A DNA stretch of 64,000 bases from Brevundimonas sp. NIBR11 (GCF_027912535.1 NZ_CP115465.1:45001-109000), one strand, 5' to 3'; positions 37,074-45,940 are shown, counted from the first letter of the stretch. Made by a program: numbers and translations. Notes: generated by a model not told the origin, from the letters alone.

Positions 37074-38540
37074 TCAGACCTGCGCGGCCAGATGCGCCGC
37101 GACGCCGGATGTCATGACGGCGTCGAGCTGGCGCGTGACCGTCTCGATGAAGCGGGGGTCGGACGCCAGCCGGGGCGAGACGATCCCCGAGAGGGCGGAG
37201 ACGGCGCGGACGCGGGCCTCGGCGGTCTCGGCGTCTGACAGGGCCTCGGCGATCGCTGCGGCCATCGGGTCGTCGACGGTGAAGGGTTCGCCGGTCTCGG
37301 TGACGCCCTCCTGCCATTTGATCCAGCCGGCGACGCCGAGGGCCAAGTCGTCGATCGACTGGTCGGCGTCCAGTCGGGCGGCGATGGTGGCGAGCAGGCG
37401 CTGGGGCAGCTTCTGCGAGCCGTCCATGGCGATCTGGCGCGTGCGGTGTTGCAGCGACGGGTTGGAGAAGCGGGCCATCAGGTCGGCGCGGTAGGCCGGA
37501 ATGTCGAGGCCCGGCGGTGGGTCGAGCGTCGTCTCCGCCTCGTCCCACAGGCGTTCGACGAAGGCCTTGAAGGCGGGGATGGCGACGACCTGGTGGACGA
37601 ACTCGTGGCCCGCCAGACCGCCCAGATAGGCGATGGAGGAGTGGGCGCCGTTGAGCAGACGCAGCTTGGCGTCCTCCCACGGCGGGACCTCGGCGGTCAG
37701 CTGGACGCCGAGCGAGGCGAAGTCCGGACGCGGGCCGGCGAAGGTGTCTTCGACCACCCACTGGGTGAAGGGTTCGGTCTTGACCATGCCCTCGTCACGG
37801 ACGCCCAGAGTGGCGGCTTGCGTGGCAATGTCTTCGGGCGTCGTGGCCGGGACGATGCGGTCGACCATGGTCTGGGGGAAGGCGCCCTCGGCGGCGATCC
37901 ATTCAGCCAGGGCCGGGTCGTGGGCCTCGGCCATCGCGAGGACGGCGGAGCGGACACGGGCGCCGTTGTGGGGGAGGTTGTCGCACGACACCACGGTGAA
38001 CGGCGGCAGGCCGGTGCGGCGGCGCTCTGCGAGGGCGGCGACGAGGAAGCCGGGCGCGGTCTTGGGCTGCGACAGGTCGGCGAGGTCTGCAGCGACGTCG
38101 GGGTCTGCGGTCAGCAGGCCGCCCGAGGCCGGATCGAGGCGATAGCCCTTCTCCGTCACCGTCAGGGAGACGATGTGCACGTCGGCGGAAGCCATGGCGG
38201 CGACCACGACGGCGGGGTCTTCCGGGGCGACCAGCACGCCCTGAACCGCGCCGATGATGCGGGTGCGATCTTCGATGCCGTCGCGGACGACGACAGAGTA
38301 GAGGCCGTCCTGTGCGTTCAGTTGGTCGCGAACGCCGGGCGAGCGGAGCGACACCCCGAGGATGCCCCAGCGCAGGTCGCCGGACCTCAGGGCGTCGTCG
38401 AACACCACCGCCTGATGCGCCCGGTGAAAGGCGCCGATGCCCAGATGGACCACGCCCGTCTTCACGGCGGCGCGGTCGTAGCCGGGGCGTTCGACGTCCG
38501 ATGGGAGGTCGGCGAGCGTGGCGTTCGACAGACGGGTCAC
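37074..38540 (-). CDS. uxuB: Fructuronate reductase (mannitol dehydrogenase family)
   Basis: 488 residues. The polyol-specific long-chain dehydrogenase family is marked by the NAD-binding VVHLGIGAFHRAHQA near 29-43, SCDNLPHNGARVR, and the catalytic KLRLLNGAHSSIAYLG with the active-site Lys. It should reduce D-fructuronate to D-mannonate, or act on tagaturonate or mannitol; the adjacent uronate isomerase gene favours fructuronate. It begins with GTG overlapping the uxaC stop (GTGA). Confidence 0.88.
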   Translation of the reverse strand: MTRLSNATLADLPSDVERPGYDRAAVKTGVVHLGIGAFHRAHQAVVFDDALRSGDLRWGILGVSLRSPGVRDQLNAQDGLYSVVVRDGIEDRTRIIGAVQGVLVAPEDPAVVVAAMASADVHIVSLTVTEKGYRLDPASGGLLTADPDVAADLADLSQPKTAPGFLVAALAERRRTGLPPFTVVSCDNLPHNGARVRSAVLAMAEAHDPALAEWIAAEGAFPQTMVDRIVPATTPEDIATQAATLGVRDEGMVKTEPFTQWVVEDTFAGPRPDFASLGVQLTAEVPPWEDAKLRLLNGAHSSIAYLGGLAGHEFVHQVVAIPAFKAFVERLWDEAETTLDPPPGLDIPAYRADLMARFSNPSLQHRTRQIAMDGSQKLPQRLLATIAARLDADQSIDDLALGVAGWIKWQEGVTETGEPFTVDDPMAAAIAEALSDAETAEARVRAVSALSGIVSPRLASDPRFIETVTRQLDAVMTSGVAAHLAAQV

Positions 38541-39952
38541 AGCTTGTAGGCCGCCTTGACCAGATCATAGGTCAAGGCGCGAGCCAGCTCGTGCGCCTCG
38601 TCCTCCTCGATCCGGTGCTCGACAACCAGCTGGGCTAGCCAGCCGCAGTCCATGCGGCGGGCCACATCGTGACGGGCCGGGATCGACAGGAAGGCGCGGG
38701 TGTCGTCGTTGAAGCCGACGGTGTTGTAGAAGCCGGCCGTCTCGGTGATCTGCTCGCGGAAGCGGCGCATGCCCTCCGGGCTGTCGTGGAACCACCAGGG
38801 CGGGCCGAGACGCAGCGCCGGATAGTGTCCGGCCAGGGGCGCTAGCTCGCGGCTGTAGGAGGTCTCGTCCAGGGTGAAGAGGATGATGGTCAGGCCGGGG
38901 TGGGAGCCGAAGGCGTCCAGCAGCGGCTTGAGGTCGGCGACGTAGTTGGTCTGCGTTGGGATGTCGGCGCCCTTGTCGCGACCGAACCTGTCGAACACCA
39001 CCTGGTTGTGGTTGCGCGACGAACCGGGGTGGATCTGCATCGTCAGGCCGTCGTCCACGCTCATCCGCGCCATCTCGGTCAGCATCTGGCCCCGGAACAG
39101 CTCGGCCTCCTTGGCCGAGACCGGGCCGGTTGCGACCTTGTGGTAGAGGGCGGCGGCGTCGGCCTGGCTCAGGTTGGCGGTGAAGGCGGTCGGGTGGCCG
39201 TGGTCGGTCGAGGTCGCGCCGTAGGAGGCGAAATAGGCCCGGCGGTTCCGGTGCGCGGCGAGGTAGCCCTCCCAGGTCGAGACGTCCTCGCCCGTGATCG
39301 CGCCGAACTGCACCAGATTGTCGCGGAAGCCTTCGTAGTCCGGGTCCAGCACCGGGTCGGGGCGATAGGCGGTGACCACCTTGCCCGACCAGCCGGAGGC
39401 CTTGATCGCGGCGTGATGCGCCAGCGGATCGAGCGGGCTCTCGGTCGTGGCGATGACCTCGATATTGTAGCGCTCGAACAGGGCGCGGGGCTTGAAGGCC
39501 TCGGTCTTCAGGGCTGCATCGATGATGTCGTAGTAATGGTCGGCGGTCTCGGCCGAGAGGCGGACGTCGATGCCGAAGACTTCGGAATAGACCCAGTCGT
39601 GCCACATCCGCGACGGCGTGCCCCGGAACAGGTGATAGCGCTCCGCGAACAGCCTCCAGATCTTGCGGGGATCGGTCTCGACGGGGCCGCCGTCGGCGCG
39701 CGGCACGCCCAGGTCCTCCAGCGCCACGCCCTGGCTGAACAGCATGCGGAAGACATAGTGGTCCGGCGTGATCAGGAGCTCGGCCGGGTTGGCCCAGTTC
39801 TGGTTCTGCGCGAACCAGGACGGATCCGTGTGGCCGTGGGGGCTGACGATCGGCAGGTCCTTGATCTCTGCGTACAGACGCCGCGCCACGTCCCGCGTCG
39901 CGGGATCGGACGGGAACAGGCGATCGGGGTTGAGGCGCAGGGGATGGGGCAT
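38537..39952 (-). CDS. uxaC: Glucuronate (uronate) isomerase
   Basis: 471 residues, standard length. Amidohydrolase-fold isomerase with SPHGHTDPSWF near the N-terminus carrying the metal-binding HxH, TTESPLDPLAHH, and LGPPWWFHDSPEGMRRFREQ, which is diagnostic. It interconverts glucuronate/fructuronate and galacturonate/tagaturonate. Start at 39952 is followed by the conserved HPLRLNPDRLFP. It forms an operon with uxuB; no uronate transporter, mannonate dehydratase or regulator is in the window. Confidence 0.95.
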   Translation of the reverse strand: MPHPLRLNPDRLFPSDPATRDVARRLYAEIKDLPIVSPHGHTDPSWFAQNQNWANPAELLITPDHYVFRMLFSQGVALEDLGVPRADGGPVETDPRKIWRLFAERYHLFRGTPSRMWHDWVYSEVFGIDVRLSAETADHYYDIIDAALKTEAFKPRALFERYNIEVIATTESPLDPLAHHAAIKASGWSGKVVTAYRPDPVLDPDYEGFRDNLVQFGAITGEDVSTWEGYLAAHRNRRAYFASYGATSTDHGHPTAFTANLSQADAAALYHKVATGPVSAKEAELFRGQMLTEMARMSVDDGLTMQIHPGSSRNHNQVVFDRFGRDKGADIPTQTNYVADLKPLLDAFGSHPGLTIILFTLDETSYSRELAPLAGHYPALRLGPPWWFHDSPEGMRRFREQITETAGFYNTVGFNDDTRAFLSIPARHDVARRMDCGWLAQLVVEHRIEEDEAHELARALTYDLVKAAYKL

Positions 39953-40032
39953 GCGAAACTCGCGGACGGAAACCGGTGTCAGTCGCCCTGATAGCGGGCG
40001 GGCGTGAGGCCCGTCCAGTTCAACCTCTGCAT

Positions 40033-40836
40033 CTATAGCTTGGTGCGCAGCGACCAGAGCTCGGGGAAGCAGCGACGCGCCAGGGTGGAGGACAGGTAGC
40101 CGACGCCGTCGGTGCCGCCGGTGCCGCGACGACGACCGATGATCCGCTCCACCGTCACCACATGCTTGTGCCGCCACGTCAGCAGCGCGTCATCCAGATC
40201 GACCAGCTTTTCCGCCAGCTGATAAAAGGGCCACCAGCGCTCGGTGTCGCGATAGACCGCCAGCCAGGCGGCCTCCACGGCCTCGGACGGCTCATAGGGC
40301 TGGCTCACGTCGCGATTCAGCACCTCGGCCGGAATGGGCAGGCCGGCCTTGGCCATCTGGGCGAGCGCATCGTCATAGAGGCTGGGCGCGGCCAGCGCCT
40401 CGGACAGGGCGGCGTGCGCCTCGGGCCGGTCTTCCTGGAAGGCCAGGAATTTCGGATCCTTGAGGCCCAGCATGGTCTCGAAGCGCCGGAACTGATCGCT
40501 CTGGAAGCCGGAGGAGGAGCCCAGGCCGTAGCGGAAACGCAGATAGTCGGCGGGCGTCATGGTGGCCAGGATGTCCCAGCTCTGGGTCATGACCGACTGG
40601 ATGCGGCTGACCCGCGCCAGGCTCTTGTAGGCCGGAACCAGATCTCCGGCGCGAACCAGCGATTGGGCCAGGGCGACCTCGTGCAGGATCTGCTTGAGCC
40701 ACAGCTCCTTGGTCTGGTGGATGATGACGAACAGCATCTCGTCATGCTGGTCCGTCACCGGGCTCTGGGCGGCCAGCAGCCGGTCCAGATCCAGATAGCG
40801 GGCATAGGTCATGTCGGCGGCGGGCGTGTCGGTCAT
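40033..40836 (-). CDS. kynA: Tryptophan 2,3-dioxygenase
   Basis: 267 residues. It opens the indole ring of tryptophan to N-formylkynurenine. Substrate/haem pocket residues are visible: His40 in FVIIHQTKELWLKQ, FRYGLGSSSGFQS, and the C-terminal haem-ligand His in WRHKHVVTVERIIG with RGTGGTDG. Start at 40836 (MTDTPAADMTYARYLDLD). No kynureninase or formamidase lies beside it. It partly overlaps no other gene but is only 38 bp from the converging-same-strand TadG-like stop. Confidence 0.94.
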   Translation of the reverse strand: MTDTPAADMTYARYLDLDRLLAAQSPVTDQHDEMLFVIIHQTKELWLKQILHEVALAQSLVRAGDLVPAYKSLARVSRIQSVMTQSWDILATMTPADYLRFRYGLGSSSGFQSDQFRRFETMLGLKDPKFLAFQEDRPEAHAALSEALAAPSLYDDALAQMAKAGLPIPAEVLNRDVSQPYEPSEAVEAAWLAVYRDTERWWPFYQLAEKLVDLDDALLTWRHKHVVTVERIIGRRRGTGGTDGVGYLSSTLARRCFPELWSLRTKL

Positions 40837-40874
40837 GGGGGGCTGTATCGACCGGTTCCCCGGCCGCCTCAAGG

Positions 40875-42506
40875 TCAGCCGACCAGAACCGGCCGCTGTT
40901 CTCGCGCATCCGGGCATGAGAGGCCATGGACGCGGACATCGGCCTGACCCAGCCGCAAACCGAGCATGTCCAACAGCGGATTGATCGCGCCGTCGAGCAC
41001 CGGGCCGAGCGGAGTCAGCAGAACGCCCAGCGCCTGGACGATCCCGCCCAGGCCGAACCCGAGACCTAAGGCCTGGACCGTGACGTCGAGCCTCTGGATC
41101 AAGGTGGTGATCAGGCCGCTCGCCAGGTTGCCGGAGGTGACCGTCTTGATCCTCTGGTCGGCGATGTCGGGGGCGCTGAAGCGCACGGGTCGAAACCCTG
41201 TGTCCGCGATCTCCGCATCGGCCTTGCCGGTCAGTCGGACGACACCGAGCACCGACAACAGGGTCGCGGGCGTCGGCGTCAGGGCATGCTTGAAGTCGTC
41301 GAGCTTCGCCTCGTCGATCTCGCCGATCTTCGCCGAGGCGAGGCCCGGCCGGACGCCCAGCTCCACCCCCTCGGGATCGCAGGTGATGCTGTTCAGCTTC
41401 GCCTCCGACGCCGCCAGCTCGATCAGGATCGGCAGATTGACCTGCGCCAGACCCGACAGCTTCTGCGCCGTCTTCGACTTTATATAGAGCCGCGCCTGAG
41501 CCGTCCGCACGATGGGCGATCCCGTCCCGGTGACGGTCAGCCAGGGCGAGTTGTCAGGCCGTTCGCCTATGGCCAGCGACACGTCCAGCGCGGCGATCCC
41601 CGTCCTGGCCCCCAGGTTGAGCGCCACCTGACGCTCGCCGCCCGTCTCCAGCATGGCCATGACCAGATCCATGACCGGGACAGAGGCGTCCAGCCCGCTC
41701 TTCAAGCCTTCGCCGGCCGCAGCCTCCACCCCGATCAGGTCGCCGACCCTGAAGGTGACGTTCGCCGCCGCCCCGGTCAGTTTCGACAGGGTCGAGTCCG
41801 CCTGATCCCCGGCCAGATCCTTCAGCACCCGCAGCGCACGGCCGGCATCGACCTCGTGGGCCAGCAGGGCGTCATAGTCGCCGGCATGGACCCCCAGCTC
41901 CGTGGCCAGGGCGTCGGAAAAGCCCAGCAGATTGACCCGCGCATCGGCCAGTCGGTTGTAATCGCTGACACTCAGGGAGACGGTCGATCCCGTCAGCGCG
42001 CTCAGCAGGGCGTTCGCCACTCCGCCGTCCAGCGCCGCCAGCCGCGAGCCGATCGAGAACATGGCCCGAGGCGGATCGACCTCCGTCGCCGCCGTAGCCG
42101 TCCGGGTCAGCCGGACCGAGTCCTTGCCCAGGATCCAGCGGCCGAAATACAGGGGAGAGGCCTGCGACAGGGTCACGCGCGCCGCGTTGGGACGGGTTGT
42201 CGTGGCTGAGAACCGCGCGGCCGGCGCCAGTCCGGGGTCAGCGATATAGAGGCCGGTCACGACCTGGGTCGTCACGTCCTCGACATTGGCCTGCGCCGTC
42301 GCCTGACCCGCCATTTGGGCCCGGTCCAGATCGCGGGCGGCGGACAGGGCGGCCAGATCCGCCGCGCCCTGGAGCGTCCGCCCGTCCAGCGCCAGCGACC
42401 CGAGATCGACCACGATGGCGGCCAGGACGCAGAACAATCCGCCCGCCGCGGCCGCCATGATGGCCACGCCGCCCCGCTCGTCGGCGCCGAACGCGCGCCG
42501 GCGCAT
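40875..42506 (-). CDS. TadG-like pilus assembly protein
   Basis: 543 residues. N-terminal RGGVAIMAAAAGGLFCVLAAIVVDLGSLALDGRTLQGAADLAALSAAR is the typical TadG/Flp-assembly segment: a short positive start, one membrane helix and a conserved AADLAALSAA helix. The rest is a large, beta-rich periplasmic part without a clear von Willebrand domain. It starts one base after the upstream TadE-like stop, so both are cotranscribed. No tad secretion ATPase genes are in the window; this is an isolated minor-pilin pair. Confidence 0.8.
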   Translation of the reverse strand: MRRRAFGADERGGVAIMAAAAGGLFCVLAAIVVDLGSLALDGRTLQGAADLAALSAARDLDRAQMAGQATAQANVEDVTTQVVTGLYIADPGLAPAARFSATTTRPNAARVTLSQASPLYFGRWILGKDSVRLTRTATAATEVDPPRAMFSIGSRLAALDGGVANALLSALTGSTVSLSVSDYNRLADARVNLLGFSDALATELGVHAGDYDALLAHEVDAGRALRVLKDLAGDQADSTLSKLTGAAANVTFRVGDLIGVEAAAGEGLKSGLDASVPVMDLVMAMLETGGERQVALNLGARTGIAALDVSLAIGERPDNSPWLTVTGTGSPIVRTAQARLYIKSKTAQKLSGLAQVNLPILIELAASEAKLNSITCDPEGVELGVRPGLASAKIGEIDEAKLDDFKHALTPTPATLLSVLGVVRLTGKADAEIADTGFRPVRFSAPDIADQRIKTVTSGNLASGLITTLIQRLDVTVQALGLGFGLGGIVQALGVLLTPLGPVLDGAINPLLDMLGLRLGQADVRVHGLSCPDAREQRPVLVG

Positions 42507-42507
42507 C

Positions 42508-42951
42508 TCAATACCCGCCGGTCCGCACGATGGCCGTCCGCTCGATGACGGAGGGCGGGGCGGGCAACAGGCCGGCCATGGTCATGACCCAGTGGTCGCG
42601 GGCGTCGAAGGCGATGTGGACGCGGATCGCCGCCGCATCGCTGTCGACCGTGACCGTCAGATGATCGCGCGCCAGCCCCGCGCCCTCCTCGGCCTCCGCC
42701 GCCACGAAGGCCTTGGCCAGGCTGACCCGCTCCGCCGCGTCGAGCCCTCCGACCGCCGCCCGCGCGCTTTCGGTCGCCAGGGTCTGCACGCTCTGCGCCA
42801 GCCACATCCAGCCGCCGTACACCACCATCCCGACCAGCATCAGGATCAGCAGCGGCCCCACGAGCGCGAACTCGATAGCGGCGGAGCCCTGGCGTCTAGC
42901 GCCCGTCGATGAAGCCCAGCTCCTCATGAGATGAATGTCCGATAGATTCAT
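42508..42951 (-). CDS. TadE-like pilus assembly protein
   Basis: 147 residues from ATG 42951; ATG 42927 (139 residues) and TTG 42981 are alternatives. The pseudopilin-like segment GSAAIEFALVGPLLILMLVGMVVYGG is the TadE signature, with the Glu expected at position +5 of the processed helix. The start region lies in a perfect 9-bp RNA hairpin (42928-42954) that would cover the GGAG-ATG, making the true start unclear and suggesting translational control. Pairs with the TadG-like gene. Confidence 0.78.
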   Translation of the reverse strand: MNLSDIHLMRSWASSTGARRQGSAAIEFALVGPLLILMLVGMVVYGGWMWLAQSVQTLATESARAAVGGLDAAERVSLAKAFVAAEAEEGAGLARDHLTVTVDSDAAAIRVHIAFDARDHWVMTMAGLLPAPPSVIERTAIVRTGGY

Positions 42952-43439
42952 CTCCAAACGATGAATGGTTGTGTCGATCAACCTAGACGAGAGTCGGTCG
43001 GTAGAGATGTGGGGCGGTCTTCCGGCTCGGAGGCGTCACATCTCCGGCGCGGCCTCCATGGTTGGCGCAAAGGCGCCGGGCCGACCTGGTTCTCGCGGTT
43101 TCCCGTTGCCGTCGTTCTATCCGGCGCAGCCTGAACCCAGGCTGACCTTTGCCTTAGCGATGGTCATTGAGCCCAATGCCCGGCAGTCAACCCGATCATC
43201 GCCGCCGCCGCGACGACCATCATGGCCACCCAGAAGATTTCGCGCTTGGAGAACATGACTGTGGAAGCCGGGAGAGCCTCCGCGGTTGCGTTAAAACGCC
43301 GACAGGGTCAGGGACCGTCAGCCCCGAGGCCGTCATAGAGAGGGCTCAGGCTCCGCCAGGCCAGGGACGGGAGGTCCCGCAGGTTTGCCGACCGAGAACC
43401 GATCAGCGCCTGACAATCAATAATGGCTTGGAGGAGGAA
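42952..43439. other. Intergenic region upstream of tadE-like gene
   Basis: Apart from a possible 30-codon ORF (43164-43256) no gene is supported. GAGATGTG at 43004-43011 is inverted as CACATCTC at 43037-43044, about 55-95 bp upstream of the tadE-like start, and could be an operator or a leader hairpin. Confidence 0.5.
43164..43256 (-). CDS. Candidate 30-residue single-helix membrane peptide
   Basis: The frame reads a charged start (MFSKREIF) followed by one clean membrane helix (WVAMMVVAAAAMIGLTAG) and a polar end HWAQ. This is a typical layout for bacterial small membrane proteins. The ribosome-binding site is weak and it is upstream of, and on the same strand as, the tadE-like gene. No family recognised. 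Confidence 0.4.
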   Translation of the reverse strand: MFSKREIFWVAMMVVAAAAMIGLTAGHWAQ

Positions 43440-43514
43440 TGGTGGACGCGACAGGGATTGAACCTGTGACCCCTTCGATGTCAACGAAGTGCTCTCCCGC
43501 TGAGCTACGCATCC
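43440..43514 (-). tRNA. tRNA-Val (GAC)
   Basis: 75-nt cloverleaf, acceptor GGATGCG, anticodon loop TTGACAT (anticodon GAC, reads GTC/GTT), T-loop GGTTCAATCC, encoded CCA. Confidence 0.95.
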
Positions 43515-43555
43515 GCCAAGACGGTTCCGGATGGCTCCGGAACGGGAAGGAGGGG

Positions 43556-43584
43556 TCTATACCCAGCCTCCGCAGAGGCCGCAA
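43556..43584 (-). promoter_or_regulatory. Promoter for tRNA-Val
   Basis: On the minus strand TTGCGG, 17-bp spacer, TATAGA, about 40 bp before the tRNA. Confidence 0.6.
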
Positions 43585-43619
43585 GGGTGTTTTCCCCGAA
43601 ACGTCGGTCGATCAGCCGT

Positions 43620-43979
43620 CTAGGCGGCCGCGCACATCTTCTCGACTTCGCTGACCAGGTCGCGCAGGTGGACGGGCTTCGACAGGACCTTGGCCTGGGG
43701 GCTGGCCTGGGCCGCCGACAGGGCGACGGCCGCGAAGCCGGTGATGAACATGATGCGCAGGCCAGGCTGGCGGGCGGCGGCGACGCGCGCCACCTCGATG
43801 CCGTCGGCTCCGGGCATGACGATGTCGGTCAGAAGAAGGTCGTAGGGGCCGTGTTCCAGGGCGTCGATGGCGTCGTCGCCGTTCTCGCAGTCGATAACCT
43901 GGTGGCCGGCGCGCTCCAGCGCCCGGGTCAGGAAGCCTCGCAGAGATGCATCGTCCTCGGCCAGCAGAATGCGCGCCAT
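43620..43979 (-). CDS. cpdR: Response regulator CpdR
   Basis: 119 residues, receiver domain only. Acidic pocket Glu8-Asp9-Asp10, phospho-acceptor Asp52 (LLLTDIVMPGADG), Thr80 (ITGFAA) and Lys101 (LSKPVHLRDL). The start MARILLAEDDASLR and the FITGFAAVAL and KPxHLRDLV segments match Caulobacter CpdR, which when unphosphorylated brings ClpXP to the pole to degrade CtrA, McpA and PdeA. Phosphate would come from CckA through ChpT. Start at 43979 chosen for this match. Divergent from the N-formylglutamate amidohydrolase gene. Confidence 0.88.
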   Translation of the reverse strand: MARILLAEDDASLRGFLTRALERAGHQVIDCENGDDAIDALEHGPYDLLLTDIVMPGADGIEVARVAAARQPGLRIMFITGFAAVALSAAQASPQAKVLSKPVHLRDLVSEVEKMCAAA

Positions 43980-44103
43980 GCGTGGAAGTCCCCCCGTTTC
44001 GAGCGCCAAGCCTAGTGCCGGAACGGTAAACCGGCGATGAAATTCCCGCCTCAGGTGCAGCGCCGCCGGGGACGAGACGGTGGAAAACCCTTATGCGGGA
44101 CGA

Positions 44104-44976
44104 ATGACGCCGCCGTTCGACGCCAGCCTGTCCGTCCCGGATCCCCTGACCGCCTTCGCCGTGACCCCGGCGCGCGGGGTGGCGGGGGCCATCGTCTTCG
44201 CCTCGCCGCATTCGGGCGTGGCGCGCCCCGCCGATATGGGCGAGGCCGCGGGCCTCAGTCTTTCGGCCCTGCGCAGCGCGGAGGACGTCGGGGTGGACCG
44301 GCTGGTCGCCGGCGGTCCGGCGCGGGGCGTGCCGGTCATCGCCGGACTGATCTCCCGGGCCTATGTGGATCTGAACCGGTCGCCGGGCGAACTGGATCCG
44401 CTGCTGGTCGAAGGCGAGATGGAGACGACGCCGACGGCCAAGGTCTCGGCCGGCTTCGGCGTCATCCCGCGCAAGGCCGGGGACGGCAGTCCTCTGTACG
44501 ACCGGCGGCTGTCGCGGGACGAGGCGGACGCACGGCTGGCGCGGGTGCATGCTCCCTATCACGCCGCTCTCGGCGATCTGATGCAGGCGGCGCGTGACCG
44601 GCATGGGGCGGCCCTGCTGATCGACTGGCACTCGATGCCGTCGCGGGCCGTCGCGGCCGGAAAGGGTCGGCGCGGCGTCGATATCATCCTGGGTGATCGG
44701 CACGGATCTTCCTGCCGGGGGGCGACGATGCGGCGGCTACGCGCCCTGTTCGAGGCCCAGGGCTGGCGCGTCGGTCTGAACGCCCCCTATGCGGGCGGCT
44801 TTTCCACCGAACGGTGGGGCCGACCCGACGAGGGGTATCAGGCCGTTCAGGTCGAATTGAACCGGGCGCTTTATCTGAATGAAGAGACGCTGGAGCCGTC
44901 TGCGGATCACGACCGCTTCGCCCGCGCGCTGGATCGGGTCGTCGCCGCACTCGCCGCAGAGCGCTGGTCTCGCTGA
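44104..44976 (+). CDS. N-formylglutamate amidohydrolase family protein
   Basis: 290 residues. Recognisable by FASPHSGVARPADM, SAEDVGVDRLV, ISRAYVDLNRSPGELDP, HAPYHAALGDLM and LLIDWHSMPSR, including the zinc-binding His/Glu/His set. Members release formate from N-formylglutamate in histidine breakdown or hydrolyse related amides. ATG 44104 with GGGA upstream is used; a GTG eight codons earlier is possible. No other hut genes are nearby, so the substrate may differ. Confidence 0.85.
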   Translation: MTPPFDASLSVPDPLTAFAVTPARGVAGAIVFASPHSGVARPADMGEAAGLSLSALRSAEDVGVDRLVAGGPARGVPVIAGLISRAYVDLNRSPGELDPLLVEGEMETTPTAKVSAGFGVIPRKAGDGSPLYDRRLSRDEADARLARVHAPYHAALGDLMQAARDRHGAALLIDWHSMPSRAVAAGKGRRGVDIILGDRHGSSCRGATMRRLRALFEAQGWRVGLNAPYAGGFSTERWGRPDEGYQAVQVELNRALYLNEETLEPSADHDRFARALDRVVAALAAERWSR

Positions 44977-44992
44977 AGTCGGCTCGAGAGCG

Positions 44993-45019
44993 AAAAAAAG
45001 CCGCGCCCGAAGGCGCGGC
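44993..45019 (-). terminator. Rho-independent terminator of the candidate small RNA
   Basis: GCCGCGCC (45012-45019 on the minus strand) pairs perfectly with GGCGCGGC (45000-45007) with loop TTCG, followed by seven T. No minus-strand protein gene ends close by: the nearest, at 45239, is 220 bp away. Confidence 0.9.
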
Positions 45020-45075
45020 ATAAAAGTCTATAGGGAGGAAACGCCCAGGAAGGGCAAGACGCCCGCAGGCGTCGA
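44993..45075 (-). ncRNA. Candidate trans-acting small RNA
   Basis: A full transcription unit without an ORF. Upstream promoter at 45081-45109. The predicted RNA of about 83 nt has stem-loop 1 (GACGCC/GGCGTC, 45058-45073), stem-loop 2 (GCCC/GGGC, 45043-45055), a single-stranded pyrimidine linker containing TTTCCTCCCTAT (45031-45042), and a terminator hairpin followed by seven T. The linker is complementary to Shine-Dalgarno sequences, as in many alphaproteobacterial regulatory RNAs. I cannot match it to a named RNA. Confidence 0.7.
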
Positions 45076-45080
45076 AGGTC

Positions 45081-45109
45081 AATCTAGGTTGCGGTGCACA
45101 ACGCGTCAA
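45081..45109 (-). promoter_or_regulatory. Promoter of the candidate small RNA
   Basis: On the minus strand TTGACG (45109-45104), exactly 17 bp, then TAGATT (45086-45081). The match to the -35/-10 pattern is as good as that of the rpmH operon promoter. Confidence 0.75.
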
Positions 45110-45238
45110 GCGGGCTTTTGTTATCAATGATCACGCCTTGTTACTGGAAAGAGTGACCGTTCCGCCTTGATGTAAGCGTTTTCAGAACACGTTTCGTGCA
45201 CGATCCGCCTGCTGAATGAATGCTGCAGTGCGAAATGG

Positions 45239-45940
45239 TCAAGCTCCGCGCTGACGTTCGGCCTCCAGAAGCCGTCTGGCGGTCCGAATGGCCCTCGCGG
45301 CGGGCGAACCCGACTGGCGCCAGACGAGAAGCGAGAAGGCCAGGATGACCCCGGCGCACAGCCACAAGGGCCCGAACAGCCACGCGGCGGCGGCCAGGGC
45401 GAAATAATAGCCCCGCACCCCTTGGCTGAAAGCGCCCAGTGCGGGATTCAGCACATCCGCCGCGGCCTCGCCGAATGCGACCTTATCGGCCTCGCTGTGG
45501 ATTTCCGGCGCCGCCCCGATAAGGGCGAGGGCGTAGTTCATCTGCCGGATCGACCAGATGAAATCGAGCAGACCCCGCGCAAGGCACAGAAGCACCAGAC
45601 CCAGCTTGGCCTCCAGCAACTGGGTCGGCACGGCCTCCGCCCCAACGGCGGAAAAGCCGGCCAATGCTTGATCGCCGCCGAACAGAATGCCCGCCACCCC
45701 CGCGATCAGCAGCAGGTTGGACGAGGCGAAGAAGGAGCCGGAATTGATCGAGTGCCCCAGCAACTGACTGTCCAGCAGCCGGATTTCTCGGTGCGTCATC
45801 GCCGTCATCCACGCGTGACGGACGGTCAGCATGTCGGTGTTCAGCGACCCCGAACGGTGCGCCAGACCCTTCAGCAGGGGGTCGTAACCCAGCCAGCACA
45901 GGAAAAAGAGGCCCAGGCCCAGCCAGTCGATCATGCTCAT
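45239..45940 (-). CDS. DUF599 family membrane protein
   Basis: 233 residues, four or five membrane helices. The family pattern is clear: FLCWLGYDPLL at the N-terminus, MTVRHAWM-type motif (here LTVRHAWMTAMTHREIRLLDSQLLGHSINSGSFFASSNLLLIAG) and FIWSIRQMNYALALIGAAP. Function unknown. Monocistronic; divergent from ppa. Confidence 0.85.
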   Translation of the reverse strand: MSMIDWLGLGLFFLCWLGYDPLLKGLAHRSGSLNTDMLTVRHAWMTAMTHREIRLLDSQLLGHSINSGSFFASSNLLLIAGVAGILFGGDQALAGFSAVGAEAVPTQLLEAKLGLVLLCLARGLLDFIWSIRQMNYALALIGAAPEIHSEADKVAFGEAAADVLNPALGAFSQGVRGYYFALAAAAWLFGPLWLCAGVILAFSLLVWRQSGSPAARAIRTARRLLEAERQRGA

